Positions 45,607-54,030 of a DNA stretch of 64,000 nucleotides are shown here, piece after piece (position 1 is the first letter of the stretch; each line of letters opens with the position of its first letter). The position numbers and the translations under genes are program-made. This DNA comes from Devosia sp. YIM 151766 (GTDB taxonomy: Bacteria > Pseudomonadota > Alphaproteobacteria > Rhizobiales > Devosiaceae): positions 2,294,001 through 2,358,000 of the forward strand of contig NZ_CP127251.1 of NCBI RefSeq assembly GCF_030285925.1, given 5' to 3'. Under the pieces are notes generated by a model that saw nothing but the letters and a program-made list of their open reading frames with translations, did not search any database and had not been told where the DNA came from.

Positions 45607-46407
45607 ATGACAGGTCTTCGTTCGCGTCTGGATGCCGGCAAGGTCCAGCTCGGTCTTTGCGCCATGTATCCCTCTCCCGGCATCATTGAGCGGATCGGGC
45701 GGGACTGGGATTTTGTCTGGATCGACTCCCAACATGGGCAGCAGGATTATCGCGACATTCTTGAAACCATACGTGCCTGCGAGATTGCCGGAACAGGTTC
45801 GCTCGTGCGCGTTCCCTGGCTTGAGGCCGGCGCGATCGGCAAAGCCCTCGATGCGGGCTGCGATGGCGTAATCGTGCCCTGCATCGACACAATCGAAGAA
45901 GCAAAGCTGGCAGTGGATGCGGCAAAATTCCCGCCCTATGGCCGCCGGTCCTATGGCGCGCGCCGCCAGATCGACCTGCATGGCCGCACCTATGCCGACA
46001 CGGCCAATCACGATCAGCTGCTGGTGGTGCAGATCGAGTCACCCGCAGCCGTCGATATTGCCGAGGAAATTGCAGCATTGCCCGGTGTTGATGCATTGAT
46101 GATCGGACCTGACGACCTGTTGTTGCGCCGTGGCATTTCCATGAGCCAGCCGCGCTCACCGGACCTGCTGCGCAGCGACATGGAGCGCATTGCCACGGCA
46201 GCACGCAATCAGGGCAAGCTGGCCGTTGGCCTCGGCTTCGACACGGCCATGATCAATCTCAACCTTGAACTGGGCTATCAGTTGATCATCAGCGGGGGCG
46301 ATGTCGGCTTTCTCGCGACCTCTTCAGCTGCTGCATCGGCGCAGGCGCGGACTGTGGTTGAAGGCGTAACTGTTACTGCCGCCAAGCCCGGCAACGGCCC
46401 TTACTGA
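45607..46407 (+). CDS. HpcH/HpaI-family aldolase
   Basis: A 266-residue TIM-barrel class II aldolase. WIDSQHGQQDYRDIL carries the catalytic His, LVRVPW the phosphate- or carboxylate-binding Arg, and QIESPAAV...IGPDDL the metal-binding Glu and Asp. Members split 2-keto-3-deoxy acids into pyruvate and an aldehyde. It follows the transporter by 17 nt and precedes a hydroxyacid dehydrogenase, so the two probably act in series on a keto-acid product. Confidence 0.9.
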   Translation: MTGLRSRLDAGKVQLGLCAMYPSPGIIERIGRDWDFVWIDSQHGQQDYRDILETIRACEIAGTGSLVRVPWLEAGAIGKALDAGCDGVIVPCIDTIEEAKLAVDAAKFPPYGRRSYGARRQIDLHGRTYADTANHDQLLVVQIESPAAVDIAEEIAALPGVDALMIGPDDLLLRRGISMSQPRSPDLLRSDMERIATAARNQGKLAVGLGFDTAMINLNLELGYQLIISGGDVGFLATSSAAASAQARTVVEGVTVTAAKPGNGPY

Positions 46408-46415
46408 GGTCAGGC

Positions 46416-47372
46416 ATGAACACCGAAGGCTATCGCGTTCTCTGCCTGTGGGATGTCACGCTGTTTCCATCGGTGCTCGACCAGCTCAAAGCGGTCGCTC
46501 AGGTTGATATTCATCCGCCTGATCGGGAACTGGTAGCCGCAATTATCGGCAACTACGACGCCATTCTGGTGGCGCTCAGCGTGCCATTGGACCGCGAGCT
46601 CATCGCTCTGGCCACCAGAATGAAGACTGTCGTTACCCCAAGCACGGGGCTGGATCATCTCGACCTCGCAGCGCTTTCGGAGCGCGGCATTGCGGTGCAG
46701 AGTATAAAGGTCGAGTACGACCTGCTCGATCAGGTTTCAGCCACAGCCGAACTGGCTTGGGCGCTCCTCCTGGCCGCGTCACGCAAGCTACCTGCAGCCC
46801 ACAATGCCGCCCTTGAGGGACGATGGGCCAGAGACGAATTTCGGGGCACCCAGATACGCGGCAAGACCGTTGGCATAGTCGGCGTTGGGCGTCTGGGCGC
46901 AATGATGGCCCGCTACGCACAGGCATTTGGCCTGCAAGTCCTGGGATGCGACCCCGCCCCGCGCCTTACGCTGGATTTCGTGGACTATGTTGACCTCGAC
47001 ACCCTGCTGGCACGCGCCGACATCATCAGCCTCCATGTCCATCTCAACGAAAGCACACGGCATCTGCTGGACCGCGCGGCCTTTTCGCGCATGAAAGAAG
47101 GGGTGACGCTTATCAATACCAGTCGTGGGGGCCTGATTGATGAGGCTGCGCTCGTCGAGGCTCTGGAGAGTGGCAAGGTAGGAGCGGCGGGCCTTGATGT
47201 GATCGACGGCGAATGGCGCACCGATCTTGACCAGCACCCGTTGATAAAGCTGGCACAGCAGCATCCGGGCGTCGTCATAAGCCCGCATATCGGCGGAGTG
47301 ACCCTTGAATCGCAGTCCATAACCCTGAAATTCTCGGCCGACCGCTTGGCGCGCAGTCTAGCTGCCGGATAG
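46416..47372 (+). CDS. D-isomer-specific 2-hydroxyacid dehydrogenase
   Basis: A 318-residue NAD-dependent dehydrogenase. The Rossmann motif is GIVGVGRLGAMMARYAQAFG. The catalytic Arg is in LINTSRGGLIDEAALVEAL, and the His in VISPHIGGVTLESQ. The likely substrates are 2-keto acids or D-2-hydroxy acids such as hydroxypyruvate, glyoxylate, tartronate semialdehyde or D-lactate. It is the last gene of the plus-strand operon. Confidence 0.92.
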   Translation: MNTEGYRVLCLWDVTLFPSVLDQLKAVAQVDIHPPDRELVAAIIGNYDAILVALSVPLDRELIALATRMKTVVTPSTGLDHLDLAALSERGIAVQSIKVEYDLLDQVSATAELAWALLLAASRKLPAAHNAALEGRWARDEFRGTQIRGKTVGIVGVGRLGAMMARYAQAFGLQVLGCDPAPRLTLDFVDYVDLDTLLARADIISLHVHLNESTRHLLDRAAFSRMKEGVTLINTSRGGLIDEAALVEALESGKVGAAGLDVIDGEWRTDLDQHPLIKLAQQHPGVVISPHIGGVTLESQSITLKFSADRLARSLAAG

Positions 47373-48255
47373 AGGGTCGATAGATCCCAAATTTTTAGGC
47401 CGAGACCCAAAAGGGCGGGAGGTGGTCCCGTTTGAGCTTACCTCCGACACTAAGGCCAACTTACTCTCCGGGCTTGAATGTTGAGGTGGCAGTTCGATCA
47501 CTTTGCCTTCCCAAGACACGTCGCAGTGAGTGCTACTTTTGGGATAATGGAGGCAGGATCGACCGGCGCGAAGGTGGCCGCCACCAAAAGTTGACTGTCG
47601 GCTACCGGCCCCAAAGAGGCCCTTGATGCCGTCGGACTCGGAGGATGTCGGCTTTCGTTCGACGATCACCAAAAGCGGACAGGCTGCTGCCGGCCCCGAA
47701 TCTGCCGTTCGTAGAGTAGTGAATGAATGGCAAGTTTCAGGCGATGGGGAAACCACACGAAACGGCGACAATGGGTCGAAAGCAGAACAGCATCGGGACA
47801 GTAAACCGATCAAAACGACACATTTCACAAGCACCCAAGCAAAGACCAGCGATAGTTCGACTCCAGCTCCATCAGCAACCGAACGCGACGGGAATCGAAC
47901 ATCGGAAATGCGCCGCCAAGAACCCTTATGTTTCAATGGTCTACACGGCTATTCACTAAAATGGCTTAGTCATCAGGTCCAGAGAATAAGGGGCGGGAGA
48001 GCGCACGTTCGAGCATCCTGGCGATTGAGCCAGTGTTCAGCCCCATCGCTATAACCCCTCGAAAACAACAAGAAATCCGGCCGCAGGCGGATCGGGAGAA
48101 CACTTTCGCGGAGGCAAGTGGCGGGCCGAAGCCGACGAAACAGAGAACTACACCTACGCTATACCCCTCCAAAATGAAACCTGAAAATCACATTTAACTA
48201 CTTGAAGCAATGAGGATTTTTATCCTGCGATTCGTACAAAAACCTCTGTAGATGA
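47373..48255. other. Gene-free stretch of about 880 bases
   Basis: Two overlapping long frames on opposite strands (47358-47936 minus, 47623-48054 plus) are present, but neither has a ribosome-binding site or a family resemblance. Two imperfect copies of a segment beginning CACCAAAAG and including CCGGCCCC lie about 86 nt apart (about 47582 and 47668). The stretch separates the sugar locus from the defence-like operon and may be a decayed gene or an old junction. Confidence 0.5.
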
Positions 48256-49869
48256 TCATGCAGCGTCAATGTCAGATTTGAGAGTCCCGAACAGTGCCTG
48301 AAGTTCGACGAGGGCTTCGGGATCGTCCATCAGCATTTTTCGCACGGAGTTTTCGTACTGGGTTCTCCCTTGAAAACCGAGCTTGATTGCGATCTCGCGA
48401 AGGGCCGGCGTCTCACGCACAGGATATTTCGCGATTATCATGCTGAGATCGCCATCGTCGCATGCTTGTGTTAGGCGCGCGACCTCTTCCGCAACAACTG
48501 TTGGTACATCAATCGTAATCTCAATCGGCTGCGCTTCCGCGATATCTGAGCGCTTCGGCAGTTTGCTCATCAACTGCTGCCGAACAGACGCTTCTATCAC
48601 CCGCTCAGAGAGACGTTGAATGTGTGATCGAACAGCGTTGATCGCCGCAACCTTAGCCTGCTCAAGCAATTGGTTCGTATCTGCCCCTGTCATCTCGTTT
48701 TGACGAGCCGCAAGGCGTTCAAGAACCAAGGTGTTATAATAAATGGACTCAACAGCGAAGACAGATACCGCGTAAACACCTTTTGCTTTTAGTTCGGCAA
48801 TTGTCTCTTCCGGTCGACGGTCGTTATCTACAATTCCAAACGCTCTCAGCCAGTGCAGTTCATGCGCGTCCCTGATGCTGGATACTGCATGCTCAACATC
48901 GCGGCAGGTGGACTTGGGGATCACCGACACCTGAGGAAATAGAAGACTATAGAGAGGCAGGTCTAAGCTGGCTTCGGTGCCTTCGATGAAGAGCAGCTTT
49001 CGGCGGTTGCCGAGAACGTCCTGCTTCAACTGATCATCAATCTCACCGTCCGCGTCCAGCAGGTCGGCATCCCAATTCACGACATTCGACTCTCGGTACG
49101 TGCAGCCACGGATCAGGAGTGTTCTAGCTTCGCGATTATCTAGAGGAAGCATCACATCGTGCGTGGAGATGACAAACGCGCAATCTACCCGTTTTGAGAA
49201 AAGTAGTGTTAGCAGCGGTGATATGATTGACCGATGCAGGTGCCGCTCTGGTTCATCAATGAATAGGATTGATCCAGGCTTGCACGTTAGGACGTTTGCT
49301 GCGATCAGAAGCGCGTTTCGCTCCCCATCCGAGAGTTCGGATATACTATATTTCGTTCCCCCGTTTCGTGATGCCATGACCTGTTCGGATTCTTGAACGG
49401 ATATCTCCACAGGGATGTTCGAGAGGCGGAGAAGTTCATTTATGATCTTGATGGGGGCGTCTTTCTTCGACAGCGCCAACGCAAGATCCATATCCTTGTC
49501 GTCTACAGCTCCCGCTATTGAACGCGCCCTTACATTTTCAGCGTCAATTAGGTCATATATTGCGACGCTCGCTCTCTGTGCAGAATAGTCATCCTTCCAG
49601 CGCGAATGTGGGTTCGCATCATCATTTAAAATATACGTCTCTGTATTCTTCTTTTCATGCGCTGAAAGGGTTAGAGCATTTGATTGAAACCAAGTCTGGC
49701 GATGCGCTGAAATTCGTCGGCCATTTTTCCGATGTTGAGAGTAGAATTGTTGGAGTAAACTGGATTTACCTGTGCCATTCGCTCCAAGCACATATAATGC
49801 CTGCCCAACGTCGACACTGAAGTTAATTGCTTCCCCAAGCGGCAAAGGCACAGAAAAATCGAACGCCAT
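48256..49869 (-). CDS. ABC/OLD-type ATPase with DUF4435-like C-terminal domain (PARIS-like fusion)
   Basis: A 537-residue protein. The ATPase half has Walker A LGANGTGKSSLL (about residues 28-39), an ABC-type signature in SISELSDGERNALLIA, Walker B SILFIDEPERHLH and an H-loop in FVISTHDVML. From about residue 310 it reads KLLFIEGTEASLDLPLYSLL, then AFGIVDNDRRPEE and VYAVSVFAVESIYYN, which fits DUF4435, a TOPRIM-related domain with an acidic metal site. In the PARIS anti-phage system the same two modules are AriA (ATPase) and AriB (DUF4435), sometimes fused. The last gene of a four-gene operon. The family link is by motif only. Confidence 0.7.
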   Translation of the reverse strand: MAFDFSVPLPLGEAINFSVDVGQALYVLGANGTGKSSLLQQFYSQHRKNGRRISAHRQTWFQSNALTLSAHEKKNTETYILNDDANPHSRWKDDYSAQRASVAIYDLIDAENVRARSIAGAVDDKDMDLALALSKKDAPIKIINELLRLSNIPVEISVQESEQVMASRNGGTKYSISELSDGERNALLIAANVLTCKPGSILFIDEPERHLHRSIISPLLTLLFSKRVDCAFVISTHDVMLPLDNREARTLLIRGCTYRESNVVNWDADLLDADGEIDDQLKQDVLGNRRKLLFIEGTEASLDLPLYSLLFPQVSVIPKSTCRDVEHAVSSIRDAHELHWLRAFGIVDNDRRPEETIAELKAKGVYAVSVFAVESIYYNTLVLERLAARQNEMTGADTNQLLEQAKVAAINAVRSHIQRLSERVIEASVRQQLMSKLPKRSDIAEAQPIEITIDVPTVVAEEVARLTQACDDGDLSMIIAKYPVRETPALREIAIKLGFQGRTQYENSVRKMLMDDPEALVELQALFGTLKSDIDAA

Positions 49870-49941
49870 CTTGCAACACCCCCAGCTTCAAATCGCTACC
49901 ATCTAGGATAGCTCTCGACAAACTTATCCATCGATTTTCAT

Positions 49942-50781
49942 CTAGTGTCCGAGGATGGTCTGCATCTTGCTTTGCAACGTAGCAGCTAGAGCACCGCGCC
50001 CTTCGGCATTGTTAAGGTAACGGACATGGCGAAGGTGCCGCAGATCGAACGGAATGTCGTGCTCGCTCTGCGTGATGAGAATCACCTCACGCCCAAGCGT
50101 GTGCGCAATGCCCGCCTCATAGAACACGTTTGGGTTTCTGCCGGTGCAGTCGCATACGACGACGCGCGAACGGTCGATGAGGGAGACCACGTCCTGAATG
50201 ATTGCCGGGTTCTCCCAAATGTCGTCCGCCCGCCTGCAACGAAGGCCAGCATTGCCAGCGCCAAGTTGGATGGCAGCATAAACATCATTGAAGCCCGCAT
50301 CGAACGGCATCATCACTGATGCTAAGGCAGGCTCGATGTTTTCATGTTCGGGGATTTGAAACACGGCCGGGCGCTGGCGGCGGGGGCGCACGTTGCGGAG
50401 TAAGAATCTATAGAGGTCAACGTCCTTCACCGCCCAGTGATTTCGTGAAAACTCGAATTCGTGGGGCATGTGCAACTCTGCACGGTTCGCGTGAATCATG
50501 CTGTTCTGAAGCGGTGGCACCTCCGCGTCGAAGCCGACTTCAAGAGACACATCCCTGCCGACAATGCGCGCACGGTTGATCTGACCGATATAAGCGGTTT
50601 CGTCGGTCGTGCCTTCTTCGCAGAACAAGCACGGCAAAGCGGTGAGACGATCTAGAAGAGGGTTGCCGCCTTCGCGAAACTGCTCGGTGATGTGGTCATC
50701 CGTGTATTCAAACATCCGCCCCATAGGGACGGTGACTCTGCCCGAGGGCCAATCGACGTTGAACATCAAGAGATTAAACAT
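49942..50781 (-). CDS. Protein with nucleoside 2-deoxyribosyltransferase-like domain
   Basis: About 279 residues. The C-terminal ~125 residues read SVMMPFDAGFNDVYAAIQLG, then DIWENPAIIQDVVSLIDRSRVVVCD, CTGRNPNVFYEAGIAHTLG and REVILITQ, the layout of nucleoside 2-deoxyribosyltransferase-like folds, where the Glu of YEAGIA is catalytic. Relatives in defence operons act on nucleotides or NAD+, or sense them. The N-terminal ~150 residues are an unfamiliar domain. I chose the ATG at 50781, preceded by GGGGGAG; a TTG at 50796 is possible. It lies 66 nt after the TIR-like gene. Confidence 0.7.
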   Translation of the reverse strand: MFNLLMFNVDWPSGRVTVPMGRMFEYTDDHITEQFREGGNPLLDRLTALPCLFCEEGTTDETAYIGQINRARIVGRDVSLEVGFDAEVPPLQNSMIHANRAELHMPHEFEFSRNHWAVKDVDLYRFLLRNVRPRRQRPAVFQIPEHENIEPALASVMMPFDAGFNDVYAAIQLGAGNAGLRCRRADDIWENPAIIQDVVSLIDRSRVVVCDCTGRNPNVFYEAGIAHTLGREVILITQSEHDIPFDLRHLRHVRYLNNAEGRGALAATLQSKMQTILGH

Positions 50782-50847
50782 TGCTCCCCCAAGCAATTTG
50801 GAATGGGCCTAGCTTCCGCGCTTCTTGTAGGGGCCTGCCTCATCCAA

Positions 50848-51342
50848 TCAGCTTGCATCGAACTGAGTATAATGCCTAGCGCCACCGTTTCTATCGGTAT
50901 AGCTGAGCCGGCTAAACTCGCTCGGCCAGTTAGCCATCGCGTGCTTCAATGCAGAAAGCTTATATGGGATGTGAACGACACAGCCCTTGTCGCGAATGAT
51001 TGCGGGACATCTGTTGCTATCTTGTCGATTTGTTTCATTCAAATTTGCCGCAATGATCGGCAGGCCAAGCTCAAGGGCAAGCTCCAATTCCCATCGCACA
51101 TACTTGTATAGATTTTTTGTTTTTTCACCTACCAAGACAACAACAGCAGACGAATGCCTCATCCTCTCGCGCAGCTTCGATTTGACGTATTGCTCATCTT
51201 GTGCGCGGCCTGTCATTGTGTCCAGATCGTGCGCATTTTGATACGTGAAATCTATATTTCTATTGGCCTTCCAGCCGTTCATGTAGGCATACGCCCATTT
51301 ATCATTGTCGCCGTCAAATACGACATAAGCAGCGCCAGACAT
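50848..51342 (-). CDS. TIR-like (DUF1863/ThsB-type) protein
   Basis: A 164-residue protein with the MTH538/DUF1863 flavodoxin-like TIR fold: YVVFDGDNDKWAYAYMNGWK at the start, KLRERMRHSSAVVVLVGEKTK in the middle and YVRWELELALELGLPIIAAN near residues 81-100. The Glu of the WELELAL segment (E85 or E87) is at the place of the catalytic Glu of NAD+-processing TIR proteins such as ThsB of Thoeris. No SIR2/ThsA partner is present; the neighbour is a membrane protein 10 nt upstream. It probably makes a nucleotide signal or consumes NAD+. Confidence 0.78.
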   Translation of the reverse strand: MSGAAYVVFDGDNDKWAYAYMNGWKANRNIDFTYQNAHDLDTMTGRAQDEQYVKSKLRERMRHSSAVVVLVGEKTKNLYKYVRWELELALELGLPIIAANLNETNRQDSNRCPAIIRDKGCVVHIPYKLSALKHAMANWPSEFSRLSYTDRNGGARHYTQFDAS

Positions 51343-51352
51343 TTATTCCCCC

Positions 51353-52222
51353 TCAGTCCGATTGCCTTGCAAGCCACAAGGTATGTTCTCTTGAAAATGC
51401 TTTTTCCGCATCATTCACAAATTCCGAGAACTGTTCATCAGATCTCATGTCGTCTGTTAGTGCTTTAATCAAGCCGATTTCATGTGCGGTTACTGTGTAA
51501 GCGGCAGATAGCTCATTAAACTTTTTAATTTGCATCCAGCCTACGATGGAAGCTGCGACGACAATGAGCGGCTCGATTGGCCAATATTGCCAACTTGGCA
51601 AAGCGATACGACTTAAGGCCATCGAACCCGCGATGACGTAACAGGCACCACTTATCCATACCCACATCCGGGAAGCATTGCGATTGGCCTTGGATTTCCG
51701 CCTATACCAGCTCCGCTGATCCTCGACACGATTCTTTAGATAATACGCCATTCTGTCTTCGCGGGTTTTAACTCGCACGGCGTCCATGGCCCGGGTGATT
51801 TGGTCATTTCCAGACCAATCGTCCGTGATGCGTTTCGCGGTTTCTATGTTTTCGCGAAAAATTGTATTCAGTTGGCCTCGAAACTGCGTCCTTGCTTGTG
51901 CATCTTCTCCCTCGAAAGGTGCGGCGTGCATCATATACCGCCAAGTCAATGTTTTGACGCTTTCAGCTAATGCGCGGCATCTATACCACCACTGCTCCGG
52001 TTTACTGTGCGCGCGAGCAATGAGGATGACTAATCCAACAACGAAAACTCCCGCGTAAAGCACGTAGTAGATGATATCATTCATGAAGCTCATGGAAAAT
52101 ATCGCTGCAAAAAACAACGCAATGTATTCGCCACGAATTAGCCGCAGAAACGTTCTTTGATACATATTGGAAGCGTTGTCTGCGTCTAGAAATAGCGCAG
52201 GGAAATCGTCGTGATTCATCAT
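51353..52222 (-). CDS. Four-helix membrane protein of the DUF4231/SLATT type
   Basis: About 289 residues with membrane segments at roughly residues 32-48, 50-69, 187-206 and 214-232 and a helical, charged middle part. RSWYRRKSKANRNASRMWVW before the third helix is the usual DUF4231 pattern. SLATT-type proteins are predicted pore-forming effectors coupled to nucleotide-signalling defence systems. The ATG at 52222 (or 52219) follows GGGAGGGG; the frame is open to 52384 but that part is upstream non-coding sequence. It is the first gene of the operon, 10 nt before the TIR-like gene. Confidence 0.75.
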   Translation of the reverse strand: MMNHDDFPALFLDADNASNMYQRTFLRLIRGEYIALFFAAIFSMSFMNDIIYYVLYAGVFVVGLVILIARAHSKPEQWWYRCRALAESVKTLTWRYMMHAAPFEGEDAQARTQFRGQLNTIFRENIETAKRITDDWSGNDQITRAMDAVRVKTREDRMAYYLKNRVEDQRSWYRRKSKANRNASRMWVWISGACYVIAGSMALSRIALPSWQYWPIEPLIVVAASIVGWMQIKKFNELSAAYTVTAHEIGLIKALTDDMRSDEQFSEFVNDAEKAFSREHTLWLARQSD

Positions 52223-52413
52223 GCCCCTCCCGTCATCGTCGCAAATATTATTGTTGCGTCCTGCACGGAGAAGCAAGCGCCATCGCGACAGTGCCCTAGA
52301 AATGCCAGAATATTCTGGCCCCACATTTCCCAAGTAAGGCGCTGATTTCGCTGTCCTGACCATTATATTTCCTATATAAAACATGGTGTTGAAGGCTGCG
52401 AGGGGCGCGTTTC

Positions 52414-53769
52414 ATGGATCACCCAGAGGGTGCGGGCTTGCAACGGGCAGATCGTGTGGATTTCGACCCTCGCGTGCGGCTGGAATTTCGCGGCACGCAG
52501 CTCAGTTCCGACGGCGGCCTTCTGGTGATGCGCGAGCTTGATGACGCGCTCGGGTTGTCCGATTTGGCGTCAGCGGCGCTGCGCGATACTCGCTCTGGCA
52601 AGAACACGGTCCATCGGCTCGACGGCCTGTTCCGGCAATCAGTCTTTGGGCGGCTGGCCGGATACGAGGATGTCAACGACGCCAACCGTCTCGCCTGCGA
52701 TCCGGTCATGCGCCAAGTTGTCGGCGGCAGAGCGGTCGATGCACAAGCGGCCTCGGCATCGCAGATGGGACGGTTCGAGACCGAGACGCTGGCTCTGGCC
52801 GGGAACCGTGCCGCGCTGGCCGACCTGAACGGGCAATGGATCGACCGGTTCCATGACCGTAACGGGCTGAAGTACATCGTTCTGGACATGGACAGCTCGG
52901 TCAGCCCGACCCATGGCGACCAGGAAGGGTCCGCCTGGAATGGCCATTTCGACTGTAGCTGCTATCACCCCAACTTTCTGTTCAACCAGTTCGGGATGCT
53001 GGAACGCTGCGCCCTGCGCCATGGCAACGTCCACAGCGCCGATGGCTGGCGTGATGTTCTCGACCCCGTCATTGCGCGCTACGCGGAGCGCGACCTTGGT
53101 GGCAGGTTCTTCCGGGCCGATGCTGCCTACGCGATCCCGGCGATCTATGAGCGATTGGAAGAAGCGCGGTTCTTCTACGCCATCCGGCTGCCCGCAAACG
53201 CGGTCCTCAAGGACAAGATCGCGCATCGGCTAACGCGCCCTGTCGGGCGGCCGTCACTGACCAAGGTCAAGCGGTTCTTCGAGGAATTCGAGTATCAGGC
53301 GGCGTCCTGGGACAAGGAACGCCGGGTGATCGCCAAGATCGAATGGCATCCGGGCGAACTGTTCCCGCGTGTCGGCTTCATCGTCACCAACCTGCCGATG
53401 GAGCCGGACTGGGTGGTGCGGTTCTACAACCAGCGCGGCACCGCCGAGCAGCACATCAAAGAGGGCAAATACGCCTTTCGCTGGACGCGGCTGTCGTGCC
53501 GGAAGTTCCGCGACAATGAGGTGCGGCTGCAACTGCACGCCCTGGCGTACAACCTGGCCACCTTCTTGCACTGCATCGAGCTGCCCGAGGCCATGGCCGA
53601 CTGGTCGTTGACCAGCCTGCAACTGAAGCTGATCAAGATCGGGGCACGTGTGGTCCGTCACGCCCGCACCATCACCTTCCAGCTGGCCGAGGTCGCTGTC
53701 ACCGGCACGATGGTACGCGCCATCCTCGCCGCTATCCGCCGATTGCGAGCGCCACCGCTATGCGCATGA
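52414..53769 (+). CDS. IS1380-family transposase
   Basis: A 451-residue DDE transposase. The segments LSSDGGLLVMRELDDALGLS, YIVLDMDSSVSPTHGDQEGS (first Asp), FFRADAAYAIPAIYERLE (second Asp) and NQRGTAEQHIKEGKYAFRW (Glu) are typical of IS1380. The gene appears intact. The element ends could not be fixed: a match to inverted repeats was not found before sul2, so the right end may be lost. IS1380-type elements (for example ISEcp1) can carry along adjacent DNA and its resistance genes. Confidence 0.9.
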   Translation: MDHPEGAGLQRADRVDFDPRVRLEFRGTQLSSDGGLLVMRELDDALGLSDLASAALRDTRSGKNTVHRLDGLFRQSVFGRLAGYEDVNDANRLACDPVMRQVVGGRAVDAQAASASQMGRFETETLALAGNRAALADLNGQWIDRFHDRNGLKYIVLDMDSSVSPTHGDQEGSAWNGHFDCSCYHPNFLFNQFGMLERCALRHGNVHSADGWRDVLDPVIARYAERDLGGRFFRADAAYAIPAIYERLEEARFFYAIRLPANAVLKDKIAHRLTRPVGRPSLTKVKRFFEEFEYQAASWDKERRVIAKIEWHPGELFPRVGFIVTNLPMEPDWVVRFYNQRGTAEQHIKEGKYAFRWTRLSCRKFRDNEVRLQLHALAYNLATFLHCIELPEAMADWSLTSLQLKLIKIGARVVRHARTITFQLAEVAVTGTMVRAILAAIRRLRAPPLCA

Positions 53770-54030
53770 TCGCGATCCACGCTCAAACTGAACGAAAGCG
53801 GCTGGACAGATCTGTCCGCTGCGCTGAAAAACGCCGCCCCTGGGCAAGGAAACAGCGGCTTCGCGGTCTGATCCGTCCAGATCCAGCAGTCTGCGCGACC
53901 GCAGGTGCCGCTTGCGGCAGAAAATCCTTGTCTAGCGCTCGGATACAGGCGATCTTCACCTCAAACGACACGCCACTTGGGGAATGCAGGATGAGACTCA
54001 TGCTCGATTATTATTATTATAGAAGCCCCC

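Noticed and set aside
47358..48054. Two long opposite-strand frames (minus 47358-47936, plus 47623-48054)
   Set aside because: They overlap each other, lack ribosome-binding sites, have odd composition and match no family I know. Treated as chance frames in GC-rich DNA.
50848..52222. Thoeris system
   Set aside because: The TIR-like protein is ThsB-like, but there is no ThsA (SIR2-SLOG or SLOG-TM) gene nearby; the partner is a DUF4231/SLATT-type protein instead.
48256..52222. CBASS or Pycsar
   Set aside because: No CD-NTase or class III cyclase-like gene is present in or near the operon.
52223..52384. Longer N-terminus of the SLATT-type protein from 52384
   Set aside because: A strong GGGAGGGG site precedes the ATG pair at 52219-52222, and the added residues are not like the family.
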